Assembly: GCF_001705665.1 (NCBI RefSeq)
Contig: NZ_MDHA01000058.1
Location: 1 to 64,000 of the forward strand
Source of the DNA: Thioclava sp. SK-1
GTDB lineage: Bacteria; Pseudomonadota; Alphaproteobacteria; Rhodobacterales; Rhodobacteraceae
Direction: 5' to 3'
DNA: 64,000 bases
Shown: positions 36,837 through 46,389 of the stretch, in pieces
Numbering within the stretch: the first letter of the stretch is position 1
Layout of the letters: every line of letters starts with the position of its first letter
Notes under the pieces: model-generated
The model's input: only the letters and a program-made list of their open reading frames with translations
Told to the model about the DNA's origin: nothing
Databases searched by the model: none
Made by a program: the position numbers and the translations under genes

Positions 36837-38114
36837 ATGACATCACAAATGCCCCACCCGATTCCCCTGCCCCGATTGAACCATGTGTTCATGCGCATCG
36901 GCCTGGCCTCATTTGGCGGGCCTGCGGCGCAAATCGCCTTGTTACATCGCAGCCTGGTCAGCGAAGAACGCTGGCTGTCGGAGCAAGAATTTTTGCGCGC
37001 CCTTAGCTTTTGCATGGTGTTGCCGGGGCCAGAGGCGATGCAGCTGGCGGCCTATACCGGATGGCGGTTGCGCGGCGTTTGGGGCGGTGTGATCGCGGGC
37101 CTGTGGTTTGTTGGGCCCGGTGCGGCAGTGATCTTAGGCCTGGCGCTGATCTACACCGAATTTGAAGAAATCCCCATAGTCCACGGCATGTTGATAGGCA
37201 TGCAAGCCTGCGTTATTGCCATTGTATGTCAGGCGCTTATCCGGCTGTCGCAGCGCGCCCTAACTGATAGGCAGACACGGGGAATTGCCGTAAGCAGCTT
37301 TGTTGGGCTTTATGTGTTTGGGGTTCCATTTCCGGTCATTATCGCGGCAGCGATGATTTTTGGTGCGCTTCGGATGAACCCAACGCCCAACCAAGACATG
37401 TCCCGAGCGCATCGGCAGATAGGGCTGCGCAGGCTGTGGCGCAATGCGTTCCCTTGGGCCTTAGCGTGGTTACTGCCGCTTGTGGCTCTTCTGGCGACGA
37501 GCAGTCTGTATGGTCAGCTGGCCGGGCTGTTTTCGCAACTTTCTGCGCTCAGCTTCGGCGGCGCCTATGCATTGCTGGCATGGATGTCACAAGCCATGGT
37601 CGAGATGCATGGTTGGCTGACCCCCAAACAGATGATTGATGCCTTGGGTTTGGCGGAAACCACACCCGGCCCTTTGGTTTTGGTCACCGCCTTCACCGGT
37701 TTTTTGGTTGGTCATGATGCTGGCGGGGTTTGGGGCGGCCTTCTGGGCTGGCTGATCGCAATTTGGATGACCTTTGTACCCTGTTTTCTGTGGGTATTTA
37801 CCGGGGCACCTGTGCTGGAAAACCTGACCACACATCCGCGGATCAATGCCGCCTTGCGCGCCGTTACCGCAGCCATTGTTGGGGTTATCGCCAATCTTTC
37901 AGTGTGGTTTGCGCTGCATGTTCTGTTTGCCGGTGTCACGCCTGGACCGTTCGCGCTGCAAGTTCCGCAGATCAACACGCTTTCGTTACCTGTTGCTGCG
38001 GTGGTATTGGCCAGTATCTACGCCCTTATTCAACGAAAATTGCCCTTTTGGGTCGTTCTATGCGCAGCCGCAGTTTGCGGTGGTGGCATGGCCATCTGCA
38101 ACCTTATCGAGTGA
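36837..38114 (+). CDS. chrA: Chromate transporter family protein (ChrA, two fused CHR domains)
   Basis: A 425-residue membrane protein with two homologous halves. The N half has FMRIGLASFGGPAAQIALLH, EFLRALSFCMVLPGPEAMQLAAYTGW and RGVWGGVIAGLWFVGPG. The C half repeats the pattern as LSALSFGGAYALLAWM, MIDALGLAETTPGPLVLVTAFTGFL and GGVWGGLLGWLIAIWMTFVPCF. FGG and PGP motifs in both halves are the CHR family mark. Family members expel chromate, though the true substrate is not fixed by sequence. ATG 36837 has only a weak RBS; ATG 36849 is an alternative. No chrB or other metal gene is nearby. Confidence 0.88.
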   Translation: MTSQMPHPIPLPRLNHVFMRIGLASFGGPAAQIALLHRSLVSEERWLSEQEFLRALSFCMVLPGPEAMQLAAYTGWRLRGVWGGVIAGLWFVGPGAAVILGLALIYTEFEEIPIVHGMLIGMQACVIAIVCQALIRLSQRALTDRQTRGIAVSSFVGLYVFGVPFPVIIAAAMIFGALRMNPTPNQDMSRAHRQIGLRRLWRNAFPWALAWLLPLVALLATSSLYGQLAGLFSQLSALSFGGAYALLAWMSQAMVEMHGWLTPKQMIDALGLAETTPGPLVLVTAFTGFLVGHDAGGVWGGLLGWLIAIWMTFVPCFLWVFTGAPVLENLTTHPRINAALRAVTAAIVGVIANLSVWFALHVLFAGVTPGPFALQVPQINTLSLPVAAVVLASIYALIQRKLPFWVVLCAAAVCGGGMAICNLIE

Positions 38115-38184
38115 CAGGTCTTCCCTTGGCCGGGGAATTCCCTATGCTGTGTAAAAGTGCAAGCGGAACCACAAGAGGACGTCC

Positions 38185-38649
38185 ATGTCGCGCGAAATCG
38201 ATTACGGCAATTTGATGCATCAGGCGATGCGCTCCCTGATTCAGGATGTGCTGTCAGATGTCTCCAAGAATGGTTTGCCGGGCGCGCATCATTTCTTCAT
38301 CACATTTGATACCCAGCACCCAGAGGTCGATATGGCCGATTGGCTGCGCGAACGGTATCCCGAAGAAATGACCGTCGTGATCCAGCATTGGTTTGAAAAC
38401 CTGAACGTCACGGATGACGGGTTCGAGGTTACGCTGAATTTTGGCAATAACCCAGAACCGCTGTCGATCCCCTATGATGCGATTCAGACATTCGTTGATC
38501 CTTCCGTTGAATTCGGCCTGCGGTTTGAAACCCAGGATATGGATGATGACGAGGAAGACGAAGATGACGAGGAAGCGCCAATGGCCGAAGATGTGCCCCA
38601 AAAGCGCCCCGAGGCAGAGGTTGTCTCGCTCGATCAATTCCGAAAATGA
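38185..38649 (+). CDS. sspB: SspB-type ClpXP adaptor (alphaproteobacterial)
   Basis: A 154-residue protein of the alphaproteobacterial SspB family, which tethers ssrA-tagged proteins to ClpXP. The substrate-binding domain covers residues 1-115 (NLMHQAMRSLIQDVLSDVSKNGLPGAHHFFITFDT, EEMTVVIQHWFENLNV, FEVTLNFGNNPEPLSIPYDAI). A long acidic linker (DMDDDEEDEDDEEAP) leads to the ClpX-binding tail EAEVVSLDQFRK. RBS AGAGGACG before ATG. It is close to ssrA, which makes the tag it reads. A terminator follows. Confidence 0.94.
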   Translation: MSREIDYGNLMHQAMRSLIQDVLSDVSKNGLPGAHHFFITFDTQHPEVDMADWLRERYPEEMTVVIQHWFENLNVTDDGFEVTLNFGNNPEPLSIPYDAIQTFVDPSVEFGLRFETQDMDDDEEDEDDEEAPMAEDVPQKRPEAEVVSLDQFRK

Positions 38650-38652
38650 TGC

Positions 38653-38678
38653 AAAGGGCGGCCAGAGGGTCGCCTTTT
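38653..38678 (+). terminator. Terminator of sspB
   Basis: An 11-bp stem with G-T pairs (AAAGGGCGGCC / GGTCGCCTTTT) and loop AGAG starts three bases after the stop, followed by GTCATTTT. Confidence 0.8.
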
Positions 38679-38818
38679 GTCATTTTCAACCTATGTTTCC
38701 CGCAATTTTCTACTGCATACATTCGTATGCCATTTGCAATCGCTGGGCGCTGCCCCTATGAAATGCCCTTAGGCGCAGCGCGCTACGCAAACTTATTGGT
38801 TACGTCATGGAGGCCCTT

Positions 38819-40213
38819 ATGACCGCGACCCGCACCGAGACCGACAGCTTTGGTCCGCTTGAAGTTCCCGCAGATAAATATTGGGGCGCGCAAACGCAGC
38901 GCTCGATCCTGAACTTCCCCATCGGTTGGGAACGCCAGCCCGTGCCGATCATCCGTGCCCTTGGCGTAATCAAAAAAGCCTGCGCGATGGCGAATAAAGA
39001 GCTGGGCAATATGGATGCCAAAGTGGCCGATGCAATCATCGCCGCCGCTGGCGAAGTGATTGATGGCAAATTCGATGACAACTTCCCGCTGGTTGTCTGG
39101 CAAACCGGTTCAGGCACGCAGTCGAACATGAACTCCAATGAGGTCATTTCAAACCGCGCCATCGAAATGCTGGGCGGTGAGATGGGCTCTAAATCGCCGG
39201 TTCACCCGAATGACCATTGCAACATGGGCCAATCGTCCAACGATACATTCCCGACGGCGATGCATGTTGGCATTGCCATGTCGGCGCGCGATGTGCTGTT
39301 GCCAGGGCTGAAAAAGCTGCACGCGGCTTTGGACGCGAAATCGGAAGAGTTCAAAGATATCATCAAGATCGGCCGCACCCATACGCAGGATGCAACACCG
39401 CTGACCTTGGGCCAGGAATTTGGTGGCTACACCCATCAGGTGGCCAAAGCCATTGAACGTGTCGAAGCGTGCCTGGGCGACATTTACGAATTGGCGCAGG
39501 GCGGCACCGCTGTCGGCACCGGTTTGAACACCCAAAAAGGCTGGGCGGAAATGGTTGCGGCAAATATGGCGGAAATTACCGACCTGCCCTTTGTCACCGC
39601 CCCGAATAAATTTGAGGCGTTGGCAGGTCATGACGCGATGGTCATGTTCTCGGGTGCGTTGAAAACGGTTGCGGCATCTCTGTTCAAAATCGCCAATGAT
39701 ATCCGTCTTCTAGGGTCTGGCCCACGCTGCGGTCTGGGTGAATTGATCTTGCCGGAAAATGAGCCGGGCTCATCAATCATGCCGGGCAAGGTGAACCCGA
39801 CACAGGCCGAAGCATTGACCATGGTTTGTGCGCATGTCATGGGCAATGACGCAGCGGTGGGCTTTGCCGGTTCGCAGGGGCATTTTGAACTCAACGTCTA
39901 TAATCCGATGATGTCCTATAACGTATTGCAATCCATGCAACTTTTGGGCGACAGCGCATCAGCCTTTACTGACAATATGGTTGTGGGCATTCAGGCGAAT
40001 GAGCCGCGCATCGAAAAATTGCTGCATGAATCGTTGATGCTGGTGACGGCTCTGGCGCCAACCATTGGTTATGATAACGCGACCAAAGTTGCCAAAACCG
40101 CCCATAAAAATGGCACAACATTGAAACAAGAAGCCATCGCACTTGGCTTTGTGGATGAAAAAACCTTTGACGAAGTGGTACGTCCCGAGAAAATGATTGG
40201 CCCGAAAGGCTAA
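38819..40213 (+). CDS. fumC: Fumarate hydratase, class II
   Basis: A 464-residue enzyme of the citric acid cycle that interconverts fumarate and malate; it is the iron-free, heat-stable class. Marks are [72 protein letters not shown] and the signature [16 protein letters not shown] 38819 follows GGAGG by five bases, so the ATG at 38807, four codons upstream, is not chosen. A strong terminator follows. Confidence 0.97.
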   Translation: MTATRTETDSFGPLEVPADKYWGAQTQRSILNFPIGWERQPVPIIRALGVIKKACAMANKELGNMDAKVADAIIAAAGEVIDGKFDDNFPLVVWQTGSGTQSNMNSNEVISNRAIEMLGGEMGSKSPVHPNDHCNMGQSSNDTFPTAMHVGIAMSARDVLLPGLKKLHAALDAKSEEFKDIIKIGRTHTQDATPLTLGQEFGGYTHQVAKAIERVEACLGDIYELAQGGTAVGTGLNTQKGWAEMVAANMAEITDLPFVTAPNKFEALAGHDAMVMFSGALKTVAASLFKIANDIRLLGSGPRCGLGELILPENEPGSSIMPGKVNPTQAEALTMVCAHVMGNDAAVGFAGSQGHFELNVYNPMMSYNVLQSMQLLGDSASAFTDNMVVGIQANEPRIEKLLHESLMLVTALAPTIGYDNATKVAKTAHKNGTTLKQEAIALGFVDEKTFDEVVRPEKMIGPKG

Positions 40214-40261
40214 TCCAAACCGCTTTGGTCTGCTTTCAAAACGGTTTGAAAGCATCTATAG

Positions 40262-40290
40262 CCCCCCGGCCAAATGGTCGGGGGGTTTGA
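40262..40290 (+). terminator. Terminator of fumC
   Basis: A 10-bp stem (CCCCCCGGCC / GGTCGGGGGG, one G-T pair) with loop AAAT is followed by TTTGACTTTT. Confidence 0.88.
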
Positions 40291-40372
40291 CTTTTAAGGA
40301 ACCGAATGGGTCAGCCGGGGTTGGCCTGTCATAGTCTTACTATTCACACGCCCTTTCAGGATCGGACATTCA

Positions 40373-41149
40373 ATGCGCATCACTGTCGATGTGACCATGA
40401 CCTATCGCTTCACCGCACCCAATACCGTTTTCCTTGTCATCGAGGCCGCCCATACCGAAGGTCAGCAAATCGTCAGTGAATCACTGAATTTAGGCGATGC
40501 CACGGTCACCCGTATTTCAGGTGATTCCGGTGTGGGCGAACGGATATGGGCACAGGTTCCGGGCCAAGAGATGGTGCTTAATTACGCTGCCACCGTCGAC
40601 ATTACCCGGCCTAATACCACGCTATCCGGGCTGGCTGCGGATGAATTTCATCAGCTTCCCGCCGAGGTTGTGCCCTATCTGCGCCCCTCACGCTATTGCC
40701 AATCGGATAAATTTGTAGCCTTCGTCGAAAAACGGTTTGAGGATCTGGAGGGCGGCGCCAAGATCGATGCGATGCGCAACTGGATCGAAGAAGAGCTATC
40801 CTATGTTCCGGGAAGTTCGGTCGCGGATACGACTGTGTTGGAAACCTTCGCCGGGCGTCAGGGCGTTTGCCGTGATTATGCGCATTTGATGTGCACCTTG
40901 GCGCGCGCCGCCTCTATCCCTGCGCGGGCCGTAGCGGCCTATGGGCCGGATGTCACGCCGCCTGATTTTCATGCCGTGGCGCAGGTCTGGCTGGCGGGTG
41001 AGTGGCATCTGGTTGACGCCACAGGCATGTGCGCGCCCGATGGTCTGGCCGTGATTGCCGTGGGCCGCGACGCCTATGATATCGCCTTTATGGAGGCCCA
41101 TGCCCCGGCAGAGCTGATCACGCAGCAGGTCAGTGTCAGCCGGGTCTGA
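40373..41149 (+). CDS. Transglutaminase-like cysteine peptidase family protein
   Basis: A 258-residue protein. The N-terminal ~100 residues form a beta-rich domain (MTYRFTAPNTVFLVIEAAHT). The C-terminal part has the transglutaminase core with the catalytic triad Cys in FAGRQGVCRDYAHLM, His in DFHAVAQVWLAGEWH and Asp in HLVDATGM. Bacterial members act as peptidases or amidases; no signal peptide is seen, so it is probably cytoplasmic. Its substrate is unknown. It is not part of an obvious operon with fumC, which ends in a terminator. Confidence 0.85.
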   Translation: MRITVDVTMTYRFTAPNTVFLVIEAAHTEGQQIVSESLNLGDATVTRISGDSGVGERIWAQVPGQEMVLNYAATVDITRPNTTLSGLAADEFHQLPAEVVPYLRPSRYCQSDKFVAFVEKRFEDLEGGAKIDAMRNWIEEELSYVPGSSVADTTVLETFAGRQGVCRDYAHLMCTLARAASIPARAVAAYGPDVTPPDFHAVAQVWLAGEWHLVDATGMCAPDGLAVIAVGRDAYDIAFMEAHAPAELITQQVSVSRV

Positions 41150-41197
41150 TTTCGTATGTAAACAGCGTTCAGGCCACAGGAATATCTTGCAAATCTT

Positions 41198-42259
41198 GTG
41201 GTCTGGCGGCATTCAGATCGGGTGACAAATATTGCGCCCCCTTACCCGCCGTCCCTGATCAGCCTAGGCTGGTCCACGCATTTTGCCGACCAGCTTACGG
41301 CTGATGACGCAGGCGCTGAACCGATGCGCATCGCGTCCGTGCATCGCGCGAAAATGCGTGCACAATCAAGCGAGCGGCAAATTGCGCTTTCGCTTTCGGT
41401 GCGGGTGAACACATCTGACTATGCCGTGGGCGATTGGGTGTTGGTGGAACCCGGCACGGGGCTGTTGCTGCGTCGTCTGGATCGGCAAAGCCTGTTGCAA
41501 CGGCGCACCCAGGGCGCGCGGACACAGCAGCTGATCGCGGCCAATGTGGACACCTTGTTCATCGCCACCTCTTGCAACGAGGATTTCAATCCCGCCCGGT
41601 TGGAACGCTACCTTGCTTTGGCAAATGAGGCCCAGACAACACCGGTGATCGTCTTGACCAAACGCGATCAGGTCGATGACATCGCGCCTTTCATTGCGCA
41701 AGCCAGCGCATTGCAGCGTGATCTGCCTGTCGTCGCGGTTGATGGCACGTCGGATCAAGCTGTCTCTGCGCTTGCGCCCTGGTGTGCACCTGGGCAAACA
41801 GTGGCATTGATCGGATCTTCGGGTGTCGGAAAGTCGACGCTTCTTAATACCTTAACCGGAAAAACACCGGATGACGAAGACGCACAGCTGACCGGCGGCA
41901 TTCGCGAAGATGACGCAAAAGGCAGGCACACCACAACCGCGCGTTCGCTACATCAAATGCCCGGCGCAGCCTTGGTTATCGACACGCCCGGAATGCGCAC
42001 TTTGCATGTCAGTGACATTGGTCCGGGCATTGATGCGGTATTTTCTGAAATATCGGAACGTGCTGCCGATTGCCATTTTCGTAATTGCACCCATGCGCAT
42101 GAACCCGGCTGTGCGGTGCAGGCCGCAGTGGTCGATGGCACGGTGACGCAGGCGCGGTTGGACCGTTGGCGCAAACTGACCGAGGAAAACGAAAAGAACA
42201 CCCCAGTAGAGACCGGACCGCGCGGCAATAAGACCGCGCGCAAACGCGGCCGGCGTTGA
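41198..42259 (+). CDS. rsgA: Small ribosomal subunit biogenesis GTPase RsgA
   Basis: A 353-residue circularly permuted GTPase that helps 30S maturation. An N-terminal OB fold (about 45-100, VRVNTSDYAVGDWVLVEPGTG) is followed by the GTPase motifs in permuted order: LTKRDQVDD (G4), GSSGVGKSTLLNTL (G1), GRHTTTARSL (G2) and IDTPGMRTL (G3). The zinc site C-HFRN-C-THAHEPG-C is at the C-terminus, and a basic tail RKRGRR ends it. The start is uncertain: GTG 41198 has no clear RBS and GTG 41222 (MTNIAPPYPPSL) is possible. It is convergent with the siderophore ABC genes. Confidence 0.92.
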   Translation: MVWRHSDRVTNIAPPYPPSLISLGWSTHFADQLTADDAGAEPMRIASVHRAKMRAQSSERQIALSLSVRVNTSDYAVGDWVLVEPGTGLLLRRLDRQSLLQRRTQGARTQQLIAANVDTLFIATSCNEDFNPARLERYLALANEAQTTPVIVLTKRDQVDDIAPFIAQASALQRDLPVVAVDGTSDQAVSALAPWCAPGQTVALIGSSGVGKSTLLNTLTGKTPDDEDAQLTGGIREDDAKGRHTTTARSLHQMPGAALVIDTPGMRTLHVSDIGPGIDAVFSEISERAADCHFRNCTHAHEPGCAVQAAVVDGTVTQARLDRWRKLTEENEKNTPVETGPRGNKTARKRGRR

Positions 42260-42290
42260 TCGTTACGCACACGGCCCAGGCCTAAGGCCC

Positions 42291-43046
42291 CTAGACATGG
42301 GACAGCACTAGCGGGCGATCAGCATAGCGCAAAACCTGAACCTCAGTGTCATACAGGGCGGACAGCCAATCCGGGGTCAGAACCTCATCCGGGGCGCCGC
42401 TAACCACAACACGGCCATGTTTCATGGCAACCAGATGATCGGCCCAAGCCGCCGCCTGATTAAGATCATGCACCACAATCACCACGGATTTTCCGGCATC
42501 GCGCAGATCGGAAAGCTTGCGCATCAATATCCGTGAATGCGCCATATCAAGATTGTTCAACGGCTCATCCAGCAAGACCCATGGCGTGTCTTGGGCAAAT
42601 GTCATGGCCAGATGCGCGCGTTGCGCCTGACCGCCCGACAACTCATCCAGAAACCGATCCGCAAGCCCGCGCAGCGAAAATTGCGCAATCGCATCCGCCA
42701 CCTTTTCATGATCCTCTGGCCCCGGGCGGCCATGACAGTGGGGCCAACGGCCAAAGGCGACCAATTCTGACACCCGCAACCGTGACGCCACCGCCGTATG
42801 CTGTCCTAAAAACGCCATCGTGCGCGCCAAGCGGCCCGAATGCGAGGTTGTCACATTTTGTCCGTCAACATCGATTGTGCCGGTTTGCAGCGGCTCAATC
42901 CGGCCGATCAGGTTAAGCAGGCTGGATTTTCCAGCCCCGTTTGGCCCGATCAACGCAGTGACAGATCCTTTTGGGATCACCGTGTTAATGTCTTGCAAAA
43001 TCTTTGCGCCACCAATGGCATAGCTGACGTTCTTAATCTCGATCAT
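42291..43046 (-). CDS. Siderophore ABC transporter ATP-binding protein
   Basis: A 251-residue ABC ATPase of the FecE/FepC/FatE group. Walker A is GPNGAGKSSLLN, the signature LSGGQAQRAHLAM, Walker B VLLDEPLNNLD and the H-loop VVHDLNQA. ATG 43046 overlaps the stop of the second permease (ATGA) and has AAAGGCAAGA upstream; nine more codons are open upstream but overlap the permease. It energises import of a ferric siderophore together with the two permeases and the binding protein. Confidence 0.93.
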   Translation of the reverse strand: MIEIKNVSYAIGGAKILQDINTVIPKGSVTALIGPNGAGKSSLLNLIGRIEPLQTGTIDVDGQNVTTSHSGRLARTMAFLGQHTAVASRLRVSELVAFGRWPHCHGRPGPEDHEKVADAIAQFSLRGLADRFLDELSGGQAQRAHLAMTFAQDTPWVLLDEPLNNLDMAHSRILMRKLSDLRDAGKSVVIVVHDLNQAAAWADHLVAMKHGRVVVSGAPDEVLTPDWLSALYDTEVQVLRYADRPLVLSHV

Positions 43047-44047
43047 CGGATCTTGCCTTTCAACAACAGCCACAGGAAAAACAGGCCTCCGGCAAATTCA
43101 ATCACAACCGATAGGGTGGCCTGTTGCCCCAAAAGCCGTTCAAACACGGTCTGGCCGACAACCAGGATCGTAATTGCCACCAGCGCAGACACGGGCAAAA
43201 GCACACGGTGGCGCGCCCCCCCCGTCATATGGTTGGAAATCATATGTGCCAGCCCCGCTACGATCAGCCCGAAGAAGGCCACAGGCCCGACCAGCGCTGT
43301 CGACACGGACACCAAGATCGCCACCAGCACCAACGCCAAAATCACAATCCGCGCATGTGGTAAGCCCAGTGAGATCGCGCGTTCACGTCCCAATGCCAAC
43401 ACATCCAAACGTGGGCCAAGCCAGATCGCGGCCGCCAAGGCCAGCGCTGTAACCACAGCGGCTATGCTTAGGACATCGGTTTGCGCACGGGCAAAATTTG
43501 CAAAGCTGACCGATTGCACCGTGGCATAGGCGTTGGGATCCATCAGCCGTGCCAAAAGGCCCGATCCAGCGCGAAATAAGGTGCCAAGGATCACCCCGGT
43601 CAGGATCATCCGGGCAATGTCGCGTGCGCCCCTATGCAGCAATGTGCCAAACAGCGCCAGCGCCAGCCCGGTCATTAGCCCGGTTTCCAGCAAAAATTTC
43701 GGCGCGGATGCCAAAGCGGCAAACCCGGCCACGCCTAAGCTGGCAACCAACAGGGTTTGCATCATCACATATAACGCGTCGAACCCCATGATTGAGGGCG
43801 TTAAAATTCGATTTGCCGACACGGTCTGAAAAATCACCGTTGAGACTGCCACTGCGGCCCCAACGCAGATCAACGCACCAAGCTTCTTAGCGCGCAACAT
43901 TAAGATAAAGTCGTAATTCCCTGAAATACCCTGAAATAGCCACATCGCGCAGCTAAGTATCAGCAACAGGAACAGCCATAGGATCGGATTACGCCACAGC
44001 GGAAACCGGCGCTGGGTCTGGGATGGGGCGATCACTGTATCAGACAT
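43043..44047 (-). CDS. Siderophore ABC transporter permease 2 (FecCD family)
   Basis: A 334-residue inner-membrane permease with about nine or ten membrane segments and the FecCD-type stretch GPVAFFGLIVAGLAHMISNH near the C-terminus, the ATPase coupling region. ATG 44047 lies eight bases inside the end of permease 1; the open frame extends further upstream but lacks hydrophobic character. Its stop overlaps the ATPase start. It pairs with permease 1 as a heterodimer. Confidence 0.92.
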   Translation of the reverse strand: MSDTVIAPSQTQRRFPLWRNPILWLFLLLILSCAMWLFQGISGNYDFILMLRAKKLGALICVGAAVAVSTVIFQTVSANRILTPSIMGFDALYVMMQTLLVASLGVAGFAALASAPKFLLETGLMTGLALALFGTLLHRGARDIARMILTGVILGTLFRAGSGLLARLMDPNAYATVQSVSFANFARAQTDVLSIAAVVTALALAAAIWLGPRLDVLALGRERAISLGLPHARIVILALVLVAILVSVSTALVGPVAFFGLIVAGLAHMISNHMTGGARHRVLLPVSALVAITILVVGQTVFERLLGQQATLSVVIEFAGGLFFLWLLLKGKIR

Positions 44048-45023
44048 CCGTCGGCCCCATTGCTGCTGCCTTGGACGGGCGCGCAGGTCGCCACAACAGC
44101 CACAGGAATATCCCCGCACCCAACACACCTAAGATGGTCCCTGCCGGGATTTCAAACGGTGCCACAATAACCCGCCCGATGATGTCGCAGGCCAAAACCA
44201 AAGCCCCACCCCCCAATGCCGTAACAGGCAGCGCCGCGCGCAGATTGTCACCGATCAGGCGGGCGATGATATTGGGCACCACTAGCCCTACGAACGGGAT
44301 CATCCCGACAGACACCACAACCATCGCGGTGACCACGGCCACAACGGCCAGCCCCAGACGCATGACGGCCCGCGGGCTAAGCCCCAGCGCCGTCGCAGCC
44401 TCTGGCCCCAGCCCCAAAATCGCGAAACGGTCCGCTGCAAAAAATGCAATCCCGGCGGCAAGCCCCGCGATCCACAGCAATTCATACCGCCCAGCGATTA
44501 CGCCCGAAAACTCTCCTGTCATCAGCCAGGTGGCAATGAATTGCATCATATCCGTCTGCCAGCCGATCCATGTTACAATTGCGCCAATCACCCCCGACAG
44601 CACAATCCCCGCCAAAGGCACCAGTAGCACCTCTCGTGGAGGGAGCTTGCGGATCATTTTTACAAAGATTGAGGTGCCGATCAGCGCAGAAACGCTGGCT
44701 GCAACCATCTTGATCCAGATAGACGCCTGAGGCGCGATCAATGTCACTGCCAACAGACCCAATGCCGCGCTTTCGGCAGTGCCTGCGGTGCCCGGTTCAA
44801 CGAAGCGGTTTCGCACGATCTGCTGCATCACAACCCCGGCCACCGCAAGGGCCGAACCTGTCAATAAAGCCGCAATCGTGCGCGGAATGCGCGATACGGT
44901 CAGGATCATCATACCGCGCGGGTCTGACAGATCCATCTGCGCGACCCCAATAAAGACACTTATCGCGGCGAGTATGAAAATAAGCAGGCTAAGCCCGATC
45001 AAGATCTTCTTACGTGCTTGCAC
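44040..45023 (-). CDS. Siderophore ABC transporter permease 1 (FecCD family)
   Basis: A 327-residue permease with a first segment ILIGLSLLIFILAAISVFIG, the family mark RIPRTIAALLTGSALAVAGVVMQ and the coupling region GMIPFVGLVVPNIIARLIGDN. The start is GTG at 45023 (MQARKKIL). The preceding gene, for the binding protein, ends 22 bases upstream. Translation overlaps the next permease by eight bases. Confidence 0.92.
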   Translation of the reverse strand: MQARKKILIGLSLLIFILAAISVFIGVAQMDLSDPRGMMILTVSRIPRTIAALLTGSALAVAGVVMQQIVRNRFVEPGTAGTAESAALGLLAVTLIAPQASIWIKMVAASVSALIGTSIFVKMIRKLPPREVLLVPLAGIVLSGVIGAIVTWIGWQTDMMQFIATWLMTGEFSGVIAGRYELLWIAGLAAGIAFFAADRFAILGLGPEAATALGLSPRAVMRLGLAVVAVVTAMVVVSVGMIPFVGLVVPNIIARLIGDNLRAALPVTALGGGALVLACDIIGRVIVAPFEIPAGTILGVLGAGIFLWLLWRPARPSKAAAMGPTDV

Positions 45024-45045
45024 GGGCCGGCCCTCTCGGTCTGGA

Positions 45046-45945
45046 TCAGCTATCTGCGCCGAAAGCCGCGTCGACCTGATCCAGCATTTCCATCATCGCC
45101 TGATAGCCGCCACCAGCAATATAGGCATCTGCCGCGTTCAGATAAAGGATATGACCGTTCTTGGCGGCATTGGTTTGCGCCACAAGCGGGTTGTCCAATG
45201 TATCTTTTGCGGATTCACCTTCTGCGCCGATTGCGGCTCCGCGATCAATCACGAACAGCCAATCCGGGTTATGCTCTGCAATGAATTCAAAGCTGATTGC
45301 ATTGCCATGTGGGTCCACGGCCAGCCCCTGTGCAGCCTGTGGCAGGCCCACGGCGTTATGGATCCAGCCAAAGCGCGACCCAACGCCATAGGCCGAAATT
45401 TTCGGTCCATTGGTCAAAACCACCAGCGCAGTGCCTTGGTTCTTGGCTTCGGCCTGCACCTTATCCAGCTTAGCTTGCAAGGCGGCATCCATCTGTGCGG
45501 CCTTATTTTCCAAACCGAAGATCGTGCCATAGGCCGCCAGGCGTTTGCGCGAATCCCCAATGATGTCTTCACCGATGGTCATATCAATCGCGTTCGACAA
45601 TTGCGCCACATCTTGTAGCTTCGGTGCGGAGCGCCCGCCGACGATTGTTAAATCCGGGTTCAGACCGGCCAGCTTTTCCAGATCGGGTTCAAAGATTGTT
45701 CCAACCGGCGTGGCGCTGTCCAGATGTTCCAACCGCTTCAGACGCAGATTGTCGATGCGCCCCGTTGGCACAACCCCCAACGCATCCAGAGTATCCATCG
45801 CAGCCATATCATAGACCGCAACGCTTTCAGGATTGGCTTCTAGCGTGACTGGGCCGCGCGCGGTTTCAATTGTTACTTCCTGTGCCCATGTCGCGATCGG
45901 GGCAACAGATGCTGCAAGGGCAAGAACGGCGGCGGTGATACGCAT
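45046..45945 (-). CDS. Siderophore ABC transporter substrate-binding protein (FatB/CeuA-like)
   Basis: A 299-residue periplasmic protein with a signal peptide (residues 1-21, TWA-QE). It is a helical-backbone type III binding protein: VYDMAAMDTLDALGV, GTIFEPDLEKLAGLNPDLTIVGGRSAPK, HNPDWLFVIDRGAAIG. It most resembles the FatB/YclQ group, whose ligands are petrobactin/anguibactin-type catecholate siderophores; the ligand here is inferred. ATG 45945 follows GGAGAGATAT. It is the first gene of a four-gene minus-strand operon (binding protein, two permeases, ATPase). No siderophore synthesis or outer-membrane receptor gene is in the window. Confidence 0.9.
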   Translation of the reverse strand: MRITAAVLALAASVAPIATWAQEVTIETARGPVTLEANPESVAVYDMAAMDTLDALGVVPTGRIDNLRLKRLEHLDSATPVGTIFEPDLEKLAGLNPDLTIVGGRSAPKLQDVAQLSNAIDMTIGEDIIGDSRKRLAAYGTIFGLENKAAQMDAALQAKLDKVQAEAKNQGTALVVLTNGPKISAYGVGSRFGWIHNAVGLPQAAQGLAVDPHGNAISFEFIAEHNPDWLFVIDRGAAIGAEGESAKDTLDNPLVAQTNAAKNGHILYLNAADAYIAGGGYQAMMEMLDQVDAAFGADS

Positions 45946-46389
45946 ATATCTCTCCAATATTTTGGTGGCGGCACGGCAGTGGCAACAGAATTGACTGCAT
46001 GTACTAGGTAATAGACAGGATTTAAAACGAAGCGTCCTGCGCGTCCAGCGCATATCTTACAGTTTTTATCACCTTTGACACCTACCCCGCCACGCTCTCG
46101 CAGATGTGAGTGTAATTGAAGGGGTGAACCCGTAAAACCCTGCGTATATCAGCATAAGGCGTGTTTTGGTTCACAGTGGATGCAGCGCATGTCTTACTGC
46201 CGATTGCCGTTAACTTCACCTATCTGTTGGCAGATATGCGTCTGACGCATATCATTCAGTAAAGATTGAATAAGCAAAACTATGAAATGTTTCGCCGGAC
46301 TAACCGGTATTTGTCGTATGATATTGTGAATGCTGCAATTGCAAAACACGGGCTAACTGCCGCGCCCCTAAACGAGTGAGACAGGATAA
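45946..46389. other. Intergenic region between divergent siderophore and RND operons
   Basis: 444 bp without a supportable gene. It must hold both divergent promoters. It contains the 19-bp palindrome listed separately at 46234-46252 and a short palindrome TGCAATTGCA at 46334-46343. I could not assign a Fur, Irr or RirA box with confidence. Confidence 0.6.
46234..46252. promoter_or_regulatory. Palindromic operator candidate upstream of the RND efflux genes
   Basis: ATATGCGTC-T-GACGCATAT is a perfect 9-1-9 palindrome, 138 bp before the membrane fusion protein start. This shape fits a TetR- or MarR-type dimer site. No such regulator is encoded nearby. Confidence 0.5.

Noticed and set aside
45946-46389. 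Fur, Irr or RirA box for the siderophore operon
   Set aside because: No segment matched a known iron box well enough to report.
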